A DNA stretch of 47,342 nucleotides, from positions 1-47,342 of the forward strand of contig JAUZPL010000030.1 of the NCBI GenBank assembly GCA_030705955.1. The letters run 5' to 3'. Positions within the stretch are counted from its first letter, which is position 1. Every line of letters begins with the position of its first letter. The notes under the pieces are model-generated. The model saw only the letters and a list, made by a program, of their open reading frames with translations, was not told where the DNA came from and made no database searches. The position numbers and the translations under genes were made by a program. Shown one piece after another: positions 26,105 through 33,177 of the stretch. The DNA comes from Bacillota bacterium (lineage in GTDB: Bacteria > Bacillota > Bacilli > Bacillales > Cytobacillaceae).

Positions 26105-26347
26105 TTATTGGCCCCCGCCTAATGGCATCATAAAATTGGTCCAATAGGTAAATCCTGCAAAGAAAACTGTTAAATAGGCTCCGAAAATATATAAATACAT
26201 ACGCTCGGAAAGTTTCATGTAGCTTAACAATACAAAGAATCCAGTTTGGGCTAGAAAAAGCATTGATGTTTTAGGCATATCCCCTAAAAAGAACATGACT
26301 GTAAAAATGCCTGTAAAAAAACCACAAACCTTAAACATATTATCCAT
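26105..26347 (-). CDS. yqgY: YqgY-like DUF2626 membrane protein
   Basis: The 80-residue protein has about three hydrophobic helices, starts MDNMFKVCGFFTGIFTVMFF and ends with FAGFTYWTNFMMPLGGGQ. This is the DUF2626 pattern of B. subtilis YqgY (similar length). Function unknown. The RBS aaaggaggg precedes the ATG. Confidence 0.82.
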   Translation of the reverse strand: MDNMFKVCGFFTGIFTVMFFLGDMPKTSMLFLAQTGFFVLLSYMKLSERMYLYIFGAYLTVFFAGFTYWTNFMMPLGGGQ

Positions 26348-26430
26348 ATGTATCCCTCCTTTTACCCTACTATACCCATCATAAGATATTATAAGGTAAA
26401 AGTATTTGAAATGTAAATAATGGGTTTATA

Positions 26431-27135
26431 TTATTTAACTGTAACGTGTGCTTGATAGGAACAAGTTTCACATCCCGAAATCATGTTTTCTTTTTCAATG
26501 AGCTCAACGGAATCAAAAAGAGCTTCAAACATACCCTTTAAAAATTGGCGATGCATGGTGCATACTTCCTCTGAATGATCAAAAGCAACTTCTTTAAAAG
26601 GACAATTGAAGATTTGGAAATAAATCTTTGTATCATCCTCATTTGTTTCAAATTCAGGGTAGAATCCAGCAAGAGTTGCTGCACTCTTTAATATTGTTAA
26701 CTTTTGTTCGAAATCCAATTCTGCTCCTTGAATTGACTTTTTCGATACTTCTTGTTCGATTACCTCTGCCCCAAATTGTTTTCCAGTTTGGTAAAGAGCT
26801 TTTTTACCTTCTTCACCAAGTGTAATCATCGTTTGAATAGCAACTTTTGCTAAGAGCATATAATCACGGAAAGGGAAATGTAGTTGAATAACATCGTCAG
26901 AAAGGCGGTATAATCTGCTTGGTCTTCCACCTTTTCCTGTTTTCTTTGTTTCTGACGCTAGCATATTAACATCTTCCAGCTTTGATAAATGAAGTCTTGC
27001 AACGTTAGGATGAATGTTAAAGTTGTCTGCCACCTCTTGTACTGTTACTTCTTGATGACGTTTTGTAATGTATTGATAGATGTAATACCTTGTTGGATCT
27101 GATAAAACGTTTGTTATTTTTAATGTTTGTTCCAT
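26431..27135 (-). CDS. SufR-like (COG2345) winged-helix regulator with four cysteines
   Basis: The 234-residue protein has an N-terminal winged helix (about 1-80; VQEVADNFNIHPNVARLHL is the recognition region, GKGGRPSRLYRL the wing) and a C-terminal domain. Cysteines 178 (FNCPF), 192 (EVCTMH), 222 and 225 (GCETCSY) follow the NCP...C...CxxCxY layout of SufR/COG2345 regulators. In cyanobacteria and actinobacteria such proteins sense Fe-S clusters and control suf genes. A cluster here is inferred. No suf genes are in the window; the nearest candidate target is the MidA-like gene. Confidence 0.75.
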   Translation of the reverse strand: MEQTLKITNVLSDPTRYYIYQYITKRHQEVTVQEVADNFNIHPNVARLHLSKLEDVNMLASETKKTGKGGRPSRLYRLSDDVIQLHFPFRDYMLLAKVAIQTMITLGEEGKKALYQTGKQFGAEVIEQEVSKKSIQGAELDFEQKLTILKSAATLAGFYPEFETNEDDTKIYFQIFNCPFKEVAFDHSEEVCTMHRQFLKGMFEALFDSVELIEKENMISGCETCSYQAHVTVK

Positions 27136-27202
27136 CTTGGCTCACCTCGGACCCCCATAATTTAATCCAATTATAATACAGCCTTAATAACAAGGGAATG
27201 AG

Positions 27203-27222
27203 GTTAACAATGTTAACACTAT
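27203..27222. promoter_or_regulatory. Operator-like repeat upstream of the SufR-like gene
   Basis: Two gttaac palindromes separated by aat (27203-27217) run into ttaacactat (27213-27222). That 10-mer is identical to 24917-24926 upstream of the MidA-like gene. It lies about 70 bp before the regulator start, so autoregulation is plausible. Confidence 0.45.
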
Positions 27223-27315
27223 ATGTTTAGAAAATGTTCACAATTAGTCAATGTAAATATGTATTTTTACTTATTGAACTTTAATAAATTATATAATTAC
27301 ATATTTTACGTTAAA

Positions 27316-27407
27316 AAAAAGCCAAACCCACACCCCAATATATTGTACAATAAAAACTTGTATTATTGTCAAAATATATTGAATATTAGTGCTTGGTTTG
27401 GCTTTTT
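27316..27407 (-). terminator. Long composite hairpin, comG-aroK-yqzE operon terminator
   Basis: A 13-bp perfect outer stem (aaaaagccaaacc / ggtttggcttttt, 27316-27328 with 27395-27407) encloses two more nested stems: caatatatt / aatatattg and acaata / tattgt. On the minus strand the outer arm ends in eight T residues. It overlaps the yqzE stop codon. Confidence 0.75.
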
Positions 27408-27600
27408 ATCTTTTGCTTTTATTTTTTCGCTTATTTACTTCTGAATACAAAACCCAAGGAAGAATCCCGAACCATCGATACCAAAAAGATGCTTTTGACT
27501 GCTTTCGTTCATGTCTTAATCTTTTACGTTCATCTCTAGGCTGATCGATATATTGTACAAATGTTTGCGTAATGTATTTTACATAATCGTTTGTTTTCAT
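27406..27600 (-). CDS. yqzE: YqzE-like small protein
   Basis: The ATG at 27600 gives a 64-residue, highly basic protein (MKTNDYVKYITQTFVQYIDQ, RKRLRHERKQSK, then WYRWFGILPWVLYSEVN). It has an amphipathic or partly buried segment near residues 40-55. This matches YqzE, encoded at the end of the comG operon in Bacillus. Function unknown. It is separated from aroK by 48 bp. Confidence 0.8.
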   Translation of the reverse strand: MKTNDYVKYITQTFVQYIDQPRDERKRLRHERKQSKASFWYRWFGILPWVLYSEVNKRKNKSKR

Positions 27601-27648
27601 AAACATACCTGCCTTTTTCTTACCATTTACAAGTATGTCCATCCTTTT

Positions 27649-28146
27649 TTATTTCAAACAATTCTCCAATTCAAGAATAATTTCTTTTGGGCTCTTTCCA
27701 TCGGTTTGAATTTGAAAGTGGGCAGTGCTTTGATACAAAGGTAGTCTCTGATTTAATAGATTATAGACCGATTTTTCTTTTTCACTATTTAAAAGAGGAC
27801 GACTTGAATCCTCAGAAAGCCTTCGTAAAACTTCTTGTGGAGACACGTCCAAAAATATAACATGGCCAGTTTCTTTCATCCAGCTTCGATTTTCTTCCTT
27901 TAATACAATTCCTCCACCCGTTGTTACAATATTGTCGTCAACAGGCAATTTAGTTAAAATATCTGTTTCTAAATCACGAAATGTCTTTTCACCTTTCGTA
28001 GAAAAAATTGAAGGAATACTCATACCGGTCCTTTTAACAATTTCTTCATCTGTATCAAAAACGGATAAGTTCCATTGTTTTGCCAAATCTTTTCCGATTG
28101 TTGTTTTTCCTGCCCCCATAAACCCAATTAAATAAATTGTTTTCAT
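27649..28146 (-). CDS. aroK: Shikimate kinase
   Basis: The enzyme phosphorylates shikimate with ATP at the 3-hydroxyl in aromatic amino acid synthesis. The 165 residues hold the Walker A LIGFMGAGKTTIG, the shikimate-binding FDTDEEIVKRTG and FRDLE, TTGGGIVL, and the lid region (LSEDSSRPLL). The gene starts 13 bp after comGG on the same strand, so it is likely in the comG transcript. The RBS gaggg precedes the ATG. Confidence 0.93.
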   Translation of the reverse strand: MKTIYLIGFMGAGKTTIGKDLAKQWNLSVFDTDEEIVKRTGMSIPSIFSTKGEKTFRDLETDILTKLPVDDNIVTTGGGIVLKEENRSWMKETGHVIFLDVSPQEVLRRLSEDSSRPLLNSEKEKSVYNLLNQRLPLYQSTAHFQIQTDGKSPKEIILELENCLK

Positions 28147-28159
28147 CTATAACCCTCAT

Positions 28160-28543
28160 TTAAGTTTTTTCTAACCATTTTACCATTTTTTTTAAGCTAG
28201 TGTCATAATATCCATAGCCATAGATAGTTTCACCGGCATTAAGTACTAGAGTAAAGGTTACTTTTTCAATATTATTTATGGGTAAGTCAATTTGATAACT
28301 CATGGTTCCGTACTGGTATTGAAATCTCCCCTGCAAAGGAATCTTAGCTCCATCTTGTAATTCACTTTCGATTTTCTTTGCTGATGAACGCATACAGTAT
28401 TCTTCCTGTAGAATTTTCTTTGTTTCCTGAAACATTTTCTTTTCAGTCAAGAGTAGCTTATATTCGAGCGAAAATATAAATAAAAATAAAATAAAAATGG
28501 ACAATGTTAAAGGATAAGTAAATCCGCCATTGTATGCATTCAT
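28160..28543 (-). CDS. comGG: ComGG minor pseudopilin-like protein
   Basis: The start was set at the ATG at 28543, which overlaps the comGF stop by 4 bp (ATGA). The 127-residue protein has MNAYNGGFTYPLTLSIFILF, with a hydrophobic helix (about 11-30) and a charged C-terminal domain. It lacks a full prepilin consensus, as is usual for ComGG. It is the last com gene of the operon and would form part of the competence pseudopilus. Confidence 0.75.
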   Translation of the reverse strand: MNAYNGGFTYPLTLSIFILFLFIFSLEYKLLLTEKKMFQETKKILQEEYCMRSSAKKIESELQDGAKIPLQGRFQYQYGTMSYQIDLPINNIEKVTFTLVLNAGETIYGYGYYDTSLKKMVKWLEKT

Positions 28544-28971
28544 GCTGCTAGATTCCAATCAATAAAAGAAAATAAATCAACGGTGTATGTTTTTCCACTT
28601 GAATCCTTCACGTTTATAGAAATTCCATTATTAAGAAGAGTAAAGGAAACTTCTGAAACATGCTGCAGTAAAGTCTCATTACCAGCAAAATTAACCCGAC
28701 GCCTTAATGTATTTTCATACCTTTCATAGATGACTGTTTGTGTATCAACAGTTAATACTAATTTTCCTGAAATGACTTCTGCTTTTTTGCTCATATGAAT
28801 TTCTTGTTTTATTTGGTTGCAAAACACGATCCATTCCATATCTTGGAGTCTTGTTTTGGTTACTTTATTATTTAACATAACTTGAAATATAGGAGAAATC
28901 ATAAAAATAATCATGATAAAAATAGAAAAAGCAAATAACGTATCAACAAGTGTAAATGCTTGATTATTCAT
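28540..28971 (-). CDS. comGF: ComGF minor prepilin
   Basis: The start was set at the ATG at 28971, overlapping comGE by 8 bp. The 143-residue protein has the class III leader MNNQA-FTLVDTLFAFSIF (Ala before the cleavage site) and a hydrophobic helix, then the ComGF family pattern including VFCNQIKQEI and YERYENTLRRRV. It assembles with ComGC in the DNA-uptake pseudopilus. Confidence 0.85.
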   Translation of the reverse strand: MNNQAFTLVDTLFAFSIFIMIIFMISPIFQVMLNNKVTKTRLQDMEWIVFCNQIKQEIHMSKKAEVISGKLVLTVDTQTVIYERYENTLRRRVNFAGNETLLQHVSEVSFTLLNNGISINVKDSSGKTYTVDLFSFIDWNLAA

Positions 28972-29299
28972 TTGTAGCGCATATTTCCGTATCAGAGATA
29001 AAAGAATTTTTTTCAATCGTTACGCACACCACCTTTTGTAATGAATCAGAATTTTCCTTCCAATGAATCAAAAAATCAATTCCGTTCTCTTTTGTGGAAT
29101 AGTCAGGGGATGTATGCCCATTTATGATGAATTTATCGAGTTCTTCATATAAAAGCTGAAAGGCAACATTTTCAGCTTTTAGCTGCTGGGATTGAATGCT
29201 TAAATTCATGACAACAGGAGTGAAAAAAAGCCCAATCATGATTAATATTGAAAGTGACAATAGTAGGTCAAGTAGAAAAAATCCTTTATTGTTTAACAA
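28964..29299 (-). CDS. comGE: ComGE minor prepilin
   Basis: The start is TTG at 29299, overlapping comGD by 14 bp; aaaggg lies upstream. The 111-residue protein begins MLNNKG-FFLLDLLLSLSIL, a prepilin-type leader followed by the hydrophobic helix, with a charged C-terminal domain. Its place between comGD and comGF supports the call. Confidence 0.8.
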   Translation of the reverse strand: MLNNKGFFLLDLLLSLSILIMIGLFFTPVVMNLSIQSQQLKAENVAFQLLYEELDKFIINGHTSPDYSTKENGIDFLIHWKENSDSLQKVVCVTIEKNSFISDTEICATNE

Positions 29300-29726
29300 T
29301 ATAAAATCGCCCTTTCCCTAATAAGACCGTTAGTCTATAAACTTTGCTGTGACATGAAATATAAAGAGAACCAAATTTATTAACATTTCCGTCTGGAAGA
29401 AATTTAAAATACAAAGGGAGGGAACCTGCTTGAATCTGGATATTTTTTGAATAGTTTCGTTCTACAATTAATGGAAGATCGGAACGGTCTCGGATATAAT
29501 AGTAAAATTGAGTATTCAAAATGTTTATGGTTACTTCACGTTGGTGGGAGATAGCGTAAGCTTGTGCGTAGAACAAATCTGCTTCGAGGTCAGAAATAAA
29601 TTCTTCGGTAACGGTCATATCAAACTGGGGCTTTACCGTGAATACGGCTATAAAAGAAGTAATAAATAAAATGGAGAGGACAATTAATGCTTCAATAAGG
29701 GTAAATCCTGCTTCGTCATTCTTCAT
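29286..29726 (-). CDS. comGD: ComGD minor prepilin
   Basis: The 146-residue protein begins MKNDEAG-FTLIEALIVLSI, a standard short seven-residue leader with Gly before Phe and Glu at +5. A GspH-like beta-rich C-terminal domain (YFKFLPDGNVNKFGSLYI) follows. Its start overlaps the comGC stop by one base (TAATG). Confidence 0.88.
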   Translation of the reverse strand: MKNDEAGFTLIEALIVLSILFITSFIAVFTVKPQFDMTVTEEFISDLEADLFYAQAYAISHQREVTINILNTQFYYYIRDRSDLPLIVERNYSKNIQIQAGSLPLYFKFLPDGNVNKFGSLYISCHSKVYRLTVLLGKGRFYIVKQ

Positions 29727-30178
29727 TAGGGTGTTACAGTAGACACTGTACCATCATCTGCAATCTGTACTCCAGTTTTCCCGTCAGGACATTTTGTGAA
29801 ATTTAAATATCCTTCACTTACAAGGTCATCTACGCCTTTTGGGATTTGATTATCATGTTCAATTTCGTAGGATTGAACCTGGGACTGAACCATCTTAACG
29901 AAAGCTTCGCAACCTTTTTTATTGATATTTGAATTATGCTTTGTCACGTTTGGAATGGTGATGATTAATAAGACGGATATAATCAGCATCACTACCATCA
30001 TTTCTATTAATGTGAAGGCGTTCTGTTCTTTTATCTTTTCGACAGCTAAACGAGCATATTTACTATCTTTTATTTCTATTAACGTAAATCCAGATTGCCG
30101 GTTTTTCTTTTTAACAGACGAACCAATATTTTTAGTATCCTTCATTTCAATTAATGTAAATCCTTTTTCATTTTTCAT
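29726..30178 (-). CDS. comGC: ComGC major competence pseudopilin with triplicated prepilin motif
   Basis: The 150-residue protein matches ComGC from residue 54 on: FTLIEMMVVMLIISVLLIIT forms the helix, IPNVTKHN follows, and Cys90 and Cys130 are the usual disulphide pair. The leader is unusual. GFTLIE occurs at residues 6-11 (30163..30146) and 30-35 (30091..30074), and AFTLIE at 54-59 (30019..30002), an exact 24-residue period. Only the third copy precedes a hydrophobic helix. The start is well set by gaggagg seven bases before the ATG. The predicted mature form from Phe55 is 96 residues. See findings. Confidence 0.9.
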   Translation of the reverse strand: MKNEKGFTLIEMKDTKNIGSSVKKKNRQSGFTLIEIKDSKYARLAVEKIKEQNAFTLIEMMVVMLIISVLLIITIPNVTKHNSNINKKGCEAFVKMVQSQVQSYEIEHDNQIPKGVDDLVSEGYLNFTKCPDGKTGVQIADDGTVSTVTP

Positions 30179-30199
30179 TAAAACTCCTCCTCAAAATTT

Positions 30200-31231
30200 T
30201 TATATACCATCCATAAGATGGTACATCGGCAAAAGAATAGCTAAATACATTGATACAACGAGTCCGCCAATTACTAAATATAGTAAGGGCTGAATGGTTT
30301 TTAAGCTTTTTTCCAATAAATCTTCCAAAATGGAGATACAGTGTTGACTATAAAAAAATAATTCTTGATCTAATTTTCCATTTTCCTGGCCATGTTTGAT
30401 AATCATGGCTAATTCCTTCTCAAAAAACGTGAATTCTGACATGATCTTTTCTAGACTTTCACCCGCTAAAAGCTTTATTTTTATTTCTTTGCCAAGTGCA
30501 GCATAAAAAGGTTGTCTTCTATTGGCTTCAAAAAGCTGTAATGCTTCTGAAACAGAAATTCCACCAGATAAAAGGAAGCTAAGCAGTATGGAGAAAAAAT
30601 GCGTATGAAGCAATTTAAGAAGGCGGCCAAGAAAGGGGATATGGGTGAGTATTGATTTTTGTTTCAATATAGGGAATTTACGGAATATGAGAAAGTAATA
30701 TACAGAAATAATAATCGCCAAGATGGAAAAAAGACTTAAAAAAATGTGGAAATACTTTCCGAAAGCATAAATTATTTTCGTGAAATTGTTTTCTTCTAGG
30801 TTCATAGATTTAAAAAGAATAGAGAAGTTTGGAAGTAAAGTTTTTTCTACAAATACAAATAAAAATCCAGTGATTACCATAAGAAGTAAGGGGTATTGCA
30901 ATAATTTAAAAAGGTTTCTTTGAGTGTGTTCCTTTTTTAGAACAAGGTTGCTGCCTTCAATAATTGCATTCGCAAAATTCCCATGTTGTTCCGCAAAATA
31001 AACATATCCGATTAAATCCCTGTGAAATCCAAGATTAGCTAAAACTGTATGGAAGGTTAATCCTTTTTTTAAATCGGATAAACATTTCTTTAATCCTTCC
31101 TGGTATTTGGATCCCATGTGGATCGCAAGTGACTCGATAGCCCCTGCAATTGGATACCCCTGGGAAAGCAGTTCTCCAATCCGTTTTAGGAAACTAGCTT
31201 GTTGGTAAACTGGCCATTTATGTTGTTTCAT
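30200..31231 (-). CDS. comGB: ComGB, polytopic platform protein of the competence pseudopilus
   Basis: Start at the ATG 31231 (MKQHKWPVYQQASFLKR), ten bases from aaagg; it overlaps comGA by 14 bp. The 343-residue PilC/GspF-type protein has two F domains (from about FLKRIGELLSQGYP and FFSILLSFLLSGGISVSEAL) and three membrane helices (about 105-125, 155-175, 315-335). It is the inner-membrane base on which ComGA acts to assemble the pseudopilus. Confidence 0.92.
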   Translation of the reverse strand: MKQHKWPVYQQASFLKRIGELLSQGYPIAGAIESLAIHMGSKYQEGLKKCLSDLKKGLTFHTVLANLGFHRDLIGYVYFAEQHGNFANAIIEGSNLVLKKEHTQRNLFKLLQYPLLLMVITGFLFVFVEKTLLPNFSILFKSMNLEENNFTKIIYAFGKYFHIFLSLFSILAIIISVYYFLIFRKFPILKQKSILTHIPFLGRLLKLLHTHFFSILLSFLLSGGISVSEALQLFEANRRQPFYAALGKEIKIKLLAGESLEKIMSEFTFFEKELAMIIKHGQENGKLDQELFFYSQHCISILEDLLEKSLKTIQPLLYLVIGGLVVSMYLAILLPMYHLMDGI

Positions 31232-32300
31232 CATAAATAAGCCTTTCATATTCTGATTCCTTTATAAACCCCAATGCAATTCCTTTTCTTATTACATGCT
31301 TCAAAAGGGGATAGGAGGGTTGTGTAGGTTCTCCCTGTGCGGCACGTATGACAGAGGATAAATTTTTCCCCGATAAAAGCTCAAAAACACTCGCTCTTTT
31401 CAGCCTTCGGTAAGAAAAACAAAATGAGGAGCATTCCCCATTACAAAATGGACAAGTAAGCTCGACTAAACGCTGTGCAGTAACTGCGACAAGTGTTTGT
31501 TCTATCTCTAGCCAATTAACTCCAAATTCATGAAGCCTGTAAACTGCTCCCTTTGCATCCCTTGTGTGTAATGTTGTGAGTACTAAATGTCCTGTTAAAG
31601 CAGCTCTCACGGCGATTTTTGCAGTTTCTGCATCTCTAATCTCACCGACCATGATAATGTCAGGGTCATGACGAAGAATGGCTTTTAATCCTGAAGCATA
31701 GGTAACTCCTGCTTTTTCATTTACCTGAACCTGTAAAACCGACTCGTAATTTTTTTCTATGGGGTCCTCAAGAGTAATAATATTTCGTTGAAATAGATGG
31801 GCAGTTTCATTTAGCAGAGAATAAAGAGTGGTCGATTTGCCGCTTCCAGTCGGTCCGGTAAGGATAATGAGGCCATGTGCATGTCTTAAAAGAGCCAGTA
31901 ATTTTCGAGTTAAGGATGGGAATAAAGACAGTTGTTGGAATGGTATTTGTTCTTGTTGGGGTAAAAGTCGAATCACAAGGCTTTCTCTGTTTATAGATGG
32001 GAGAGTGGAAAGACGAAGGTTAATCATTTGCCCGTTTACTTCACTTACAAATGCACCGCTTTGAGGTCGTCTCCTTTCACCAATATCCATATTTGCTGTG
32101 AACTTAAAATGAGAAATAAGTTTGTCACACTCTTCTTTTGGTAGAGTTAGCCGGGGAATAAGCTGATTAGTAAAACGAAGCTGTACCAGTGTGTCATTCC
32201 TTCTTGGAACAATGTGAATATCTGTTGCATGATGTTTAGTAGCATCTAAAATAATGCGGTTTGCCAATTTTTCAATTGTACTTACAATAAGTAACACCAC
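31218..32300 (-). CDS. comGA: ComGA, assembly ATPase of the competence pseudopilus
   Basis: The 360-residue GspE/PilB-type ATPase has TKHHATDIHIVPR near residue 21, the Walker A box GPTGSGKSTT near 149, ITLEDPIE, the His box LVLTTLHTRDA and MVGEIRDAETA (Walker B). A C-terminal cysteine set CPFCNGECSSFC follows. The start is uncertain: GTG codons at 32300/32297 lie in or next to the ribosome site aaaggtgg, and an ATT a few codons on would fit the spacing and the family's usual N-terminus. It heads comGA-GG. Confidence 0.93.
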   Translation of the reverse strand: MVLLIVSTIEKLANRIILDATKHHATDIHIVPRRNDTLVQLRFTNQLIPRLTLPKEECDKLISHFKFTANMDIGERRRPQSGAFVSEVNGQMINLRLSTLPSINRESLVIRLLPQQEQIPFQQLSLFPSLTRKLLALLRHAHGLIILTGPTGSGKSTTLYSLLNETAHLFQRNIITLEDPIEKNYESVLQVQVNEKAGVTYASGLKAILRHDPDIIMVGEIRDAETAKIAVRAALTGHLVLTTLHTRDAKGAVYRLHEFGVNWLEIEQTLVAVTAQRLVELTCPFCNGECSSFCFSYRRLKRASVFELLSGKNLSSVIRAAQGEPTQPSYPLLKHVIRKGIALGFIKESEYERLIYDETT

Positions 32301-32340
32301 CTTTTTTATTGTTAAATGTAAATATTCGACATTTTTCTTC

Positions 32341-32385
32341 TTTCCCCTTTTTTTTGTAAAAAAAATAAAGGGGAAAGAAAAAATT
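32341..32385. other. A/T-rich inverted repeat between yqhG and comGA
   Basis: The arms tttcccctttttttt and aaaaaaaataaaggggaaa form a long stem with one unpaired base. It could terminate yqhG or bind a regulator in front of comGA. A TGTCGAA match (Spo0A-box-like) is nearby at 32325-32331 on the minus strand. No clear pair of ComK boxes (AAAA-N5-TTTT) was found. Confidence 0.45.
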
Positions 32386-33177
32386 CTAAATGGCGTCTTC
32401 AGTCAAATAAAACATCCCGCCGTTTATAAAGGAAATGATGACTTTTGGTTCATATTGCTCCTGTAGAGCTTTTCTCTCAACCTCATAGCTATCGTTTTTT
32501 TTCTCTTCATCCTCATAAAAGTGGTTTAAAAGCGCTAAATCTTTTTCCCACCTTTTATTCGCTTCATCAGCCCACGAGTGGTCATCCACTTCAATGGTGG
32601 AACTGAGGTAATTTTCAATTCTAGCCATCCCGCTTTTTGGCTTAATTAAAGGAGATAATGTAAAGGAGTAATCTGGAATCTTTGGTGTAAGAGGAATTTG
32701 GAGTAAATGATCGTGAAAATCATCCACCATTTTTCCATTTATCATTTGCAGACCAATTGATTTAAAGATATCCTTTTTGCGGTCACACTTATATGAAATT
32801 TTCACATTCATACAAAGCCAAGGAAATAGTGCAGTTTGTTTGTTTTTATGGTCATGGTTTTCGTAAAGACGGATAAAACTAGCCAAATTTTTTGTTGATT
32901 GAAAAATTTGATGAAGACGCGGTGATCCAAAATAAATGGTTTCGCCTTTTATTGAATCAGGCGTATCCTGTTTGCTAGTAATAAAGGTTAATTTCATTGG
33001 ATTTGGAATTCCACCGGTTTTTTCAAGGTAATGCCAATAGAAAGGGCGGTTCATTAATTCCTTATCAAGTTCTACTGTTAATTGAACAGTTAAATATCCG
33101 GTATTATTTTCTGCAATGCTACACTCATTAGCTTGAAAGTATTGTTCGAGAAAGTTATGAATTTCCTGCTGCTGCAT
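32386..33177 (-). CDS. yqhG: YqhG-family protein
   Basis: The start was set at the ATG at 33177 after aagggg; the gene overlaps the end of yqhH by 23 bp. The 263-residue soluble protein begins MQQQEIHNFLEQYFQANEC and contains PFYWHYLEKTGGIPNPMKLTF, a YqhG family pattern. No catalytic motif is visible. Its tight pairing with the SNF2 helicase suggests a shared function, unknown at present. Confidence 0.8.
   Translation of the reverse strand: MQQQEIHNFLEQYFQANECSIAENNTGYLTVQLTVELDKELMNRPFYWHYLEKTGGIPNPMKLTFITSKQDTPDSIKGETIYFGSPRLHQIFQSTKNLASFIRLYENHDHKNKQTALFPWLCMNVKISYKCDRKKDIFKSIGLQMINGKMVDDFHDHLLQIPLTPKIPDYSFTLSPLIKPKSGMARIENYLSSTIEVDDHSWADEANKRWEKDLALLNHFYEDEEKKNDSYEVERKALQEQYEPKVIISFINGGMFYLTEDAI

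Noticed and set aside
27223-27444. 73-codon plus-strand ORF between the SufR-like gene and yqzE
   Set aside because: It has no ribosome site, consists of low-complexity Asn/Tyr/Lys residues, and lies across the comG terminator hairpin and yqzE. It is best explained by the palindromic non-coding DNA.
29726-30178. CRISPR-like tandem units in the comGC leader
   Set aside because: There are only two and a half 72-base units, diverged and coding in frame without spacer/repeat structure. They are a protein-level repeat.
32300-32385. ComK boxes upstream of comGA
   Set aside because: Several A and T runs exist, but no AAAA-N5-TTTT pair with correct spacing could be found by eye; not listed as a feature.
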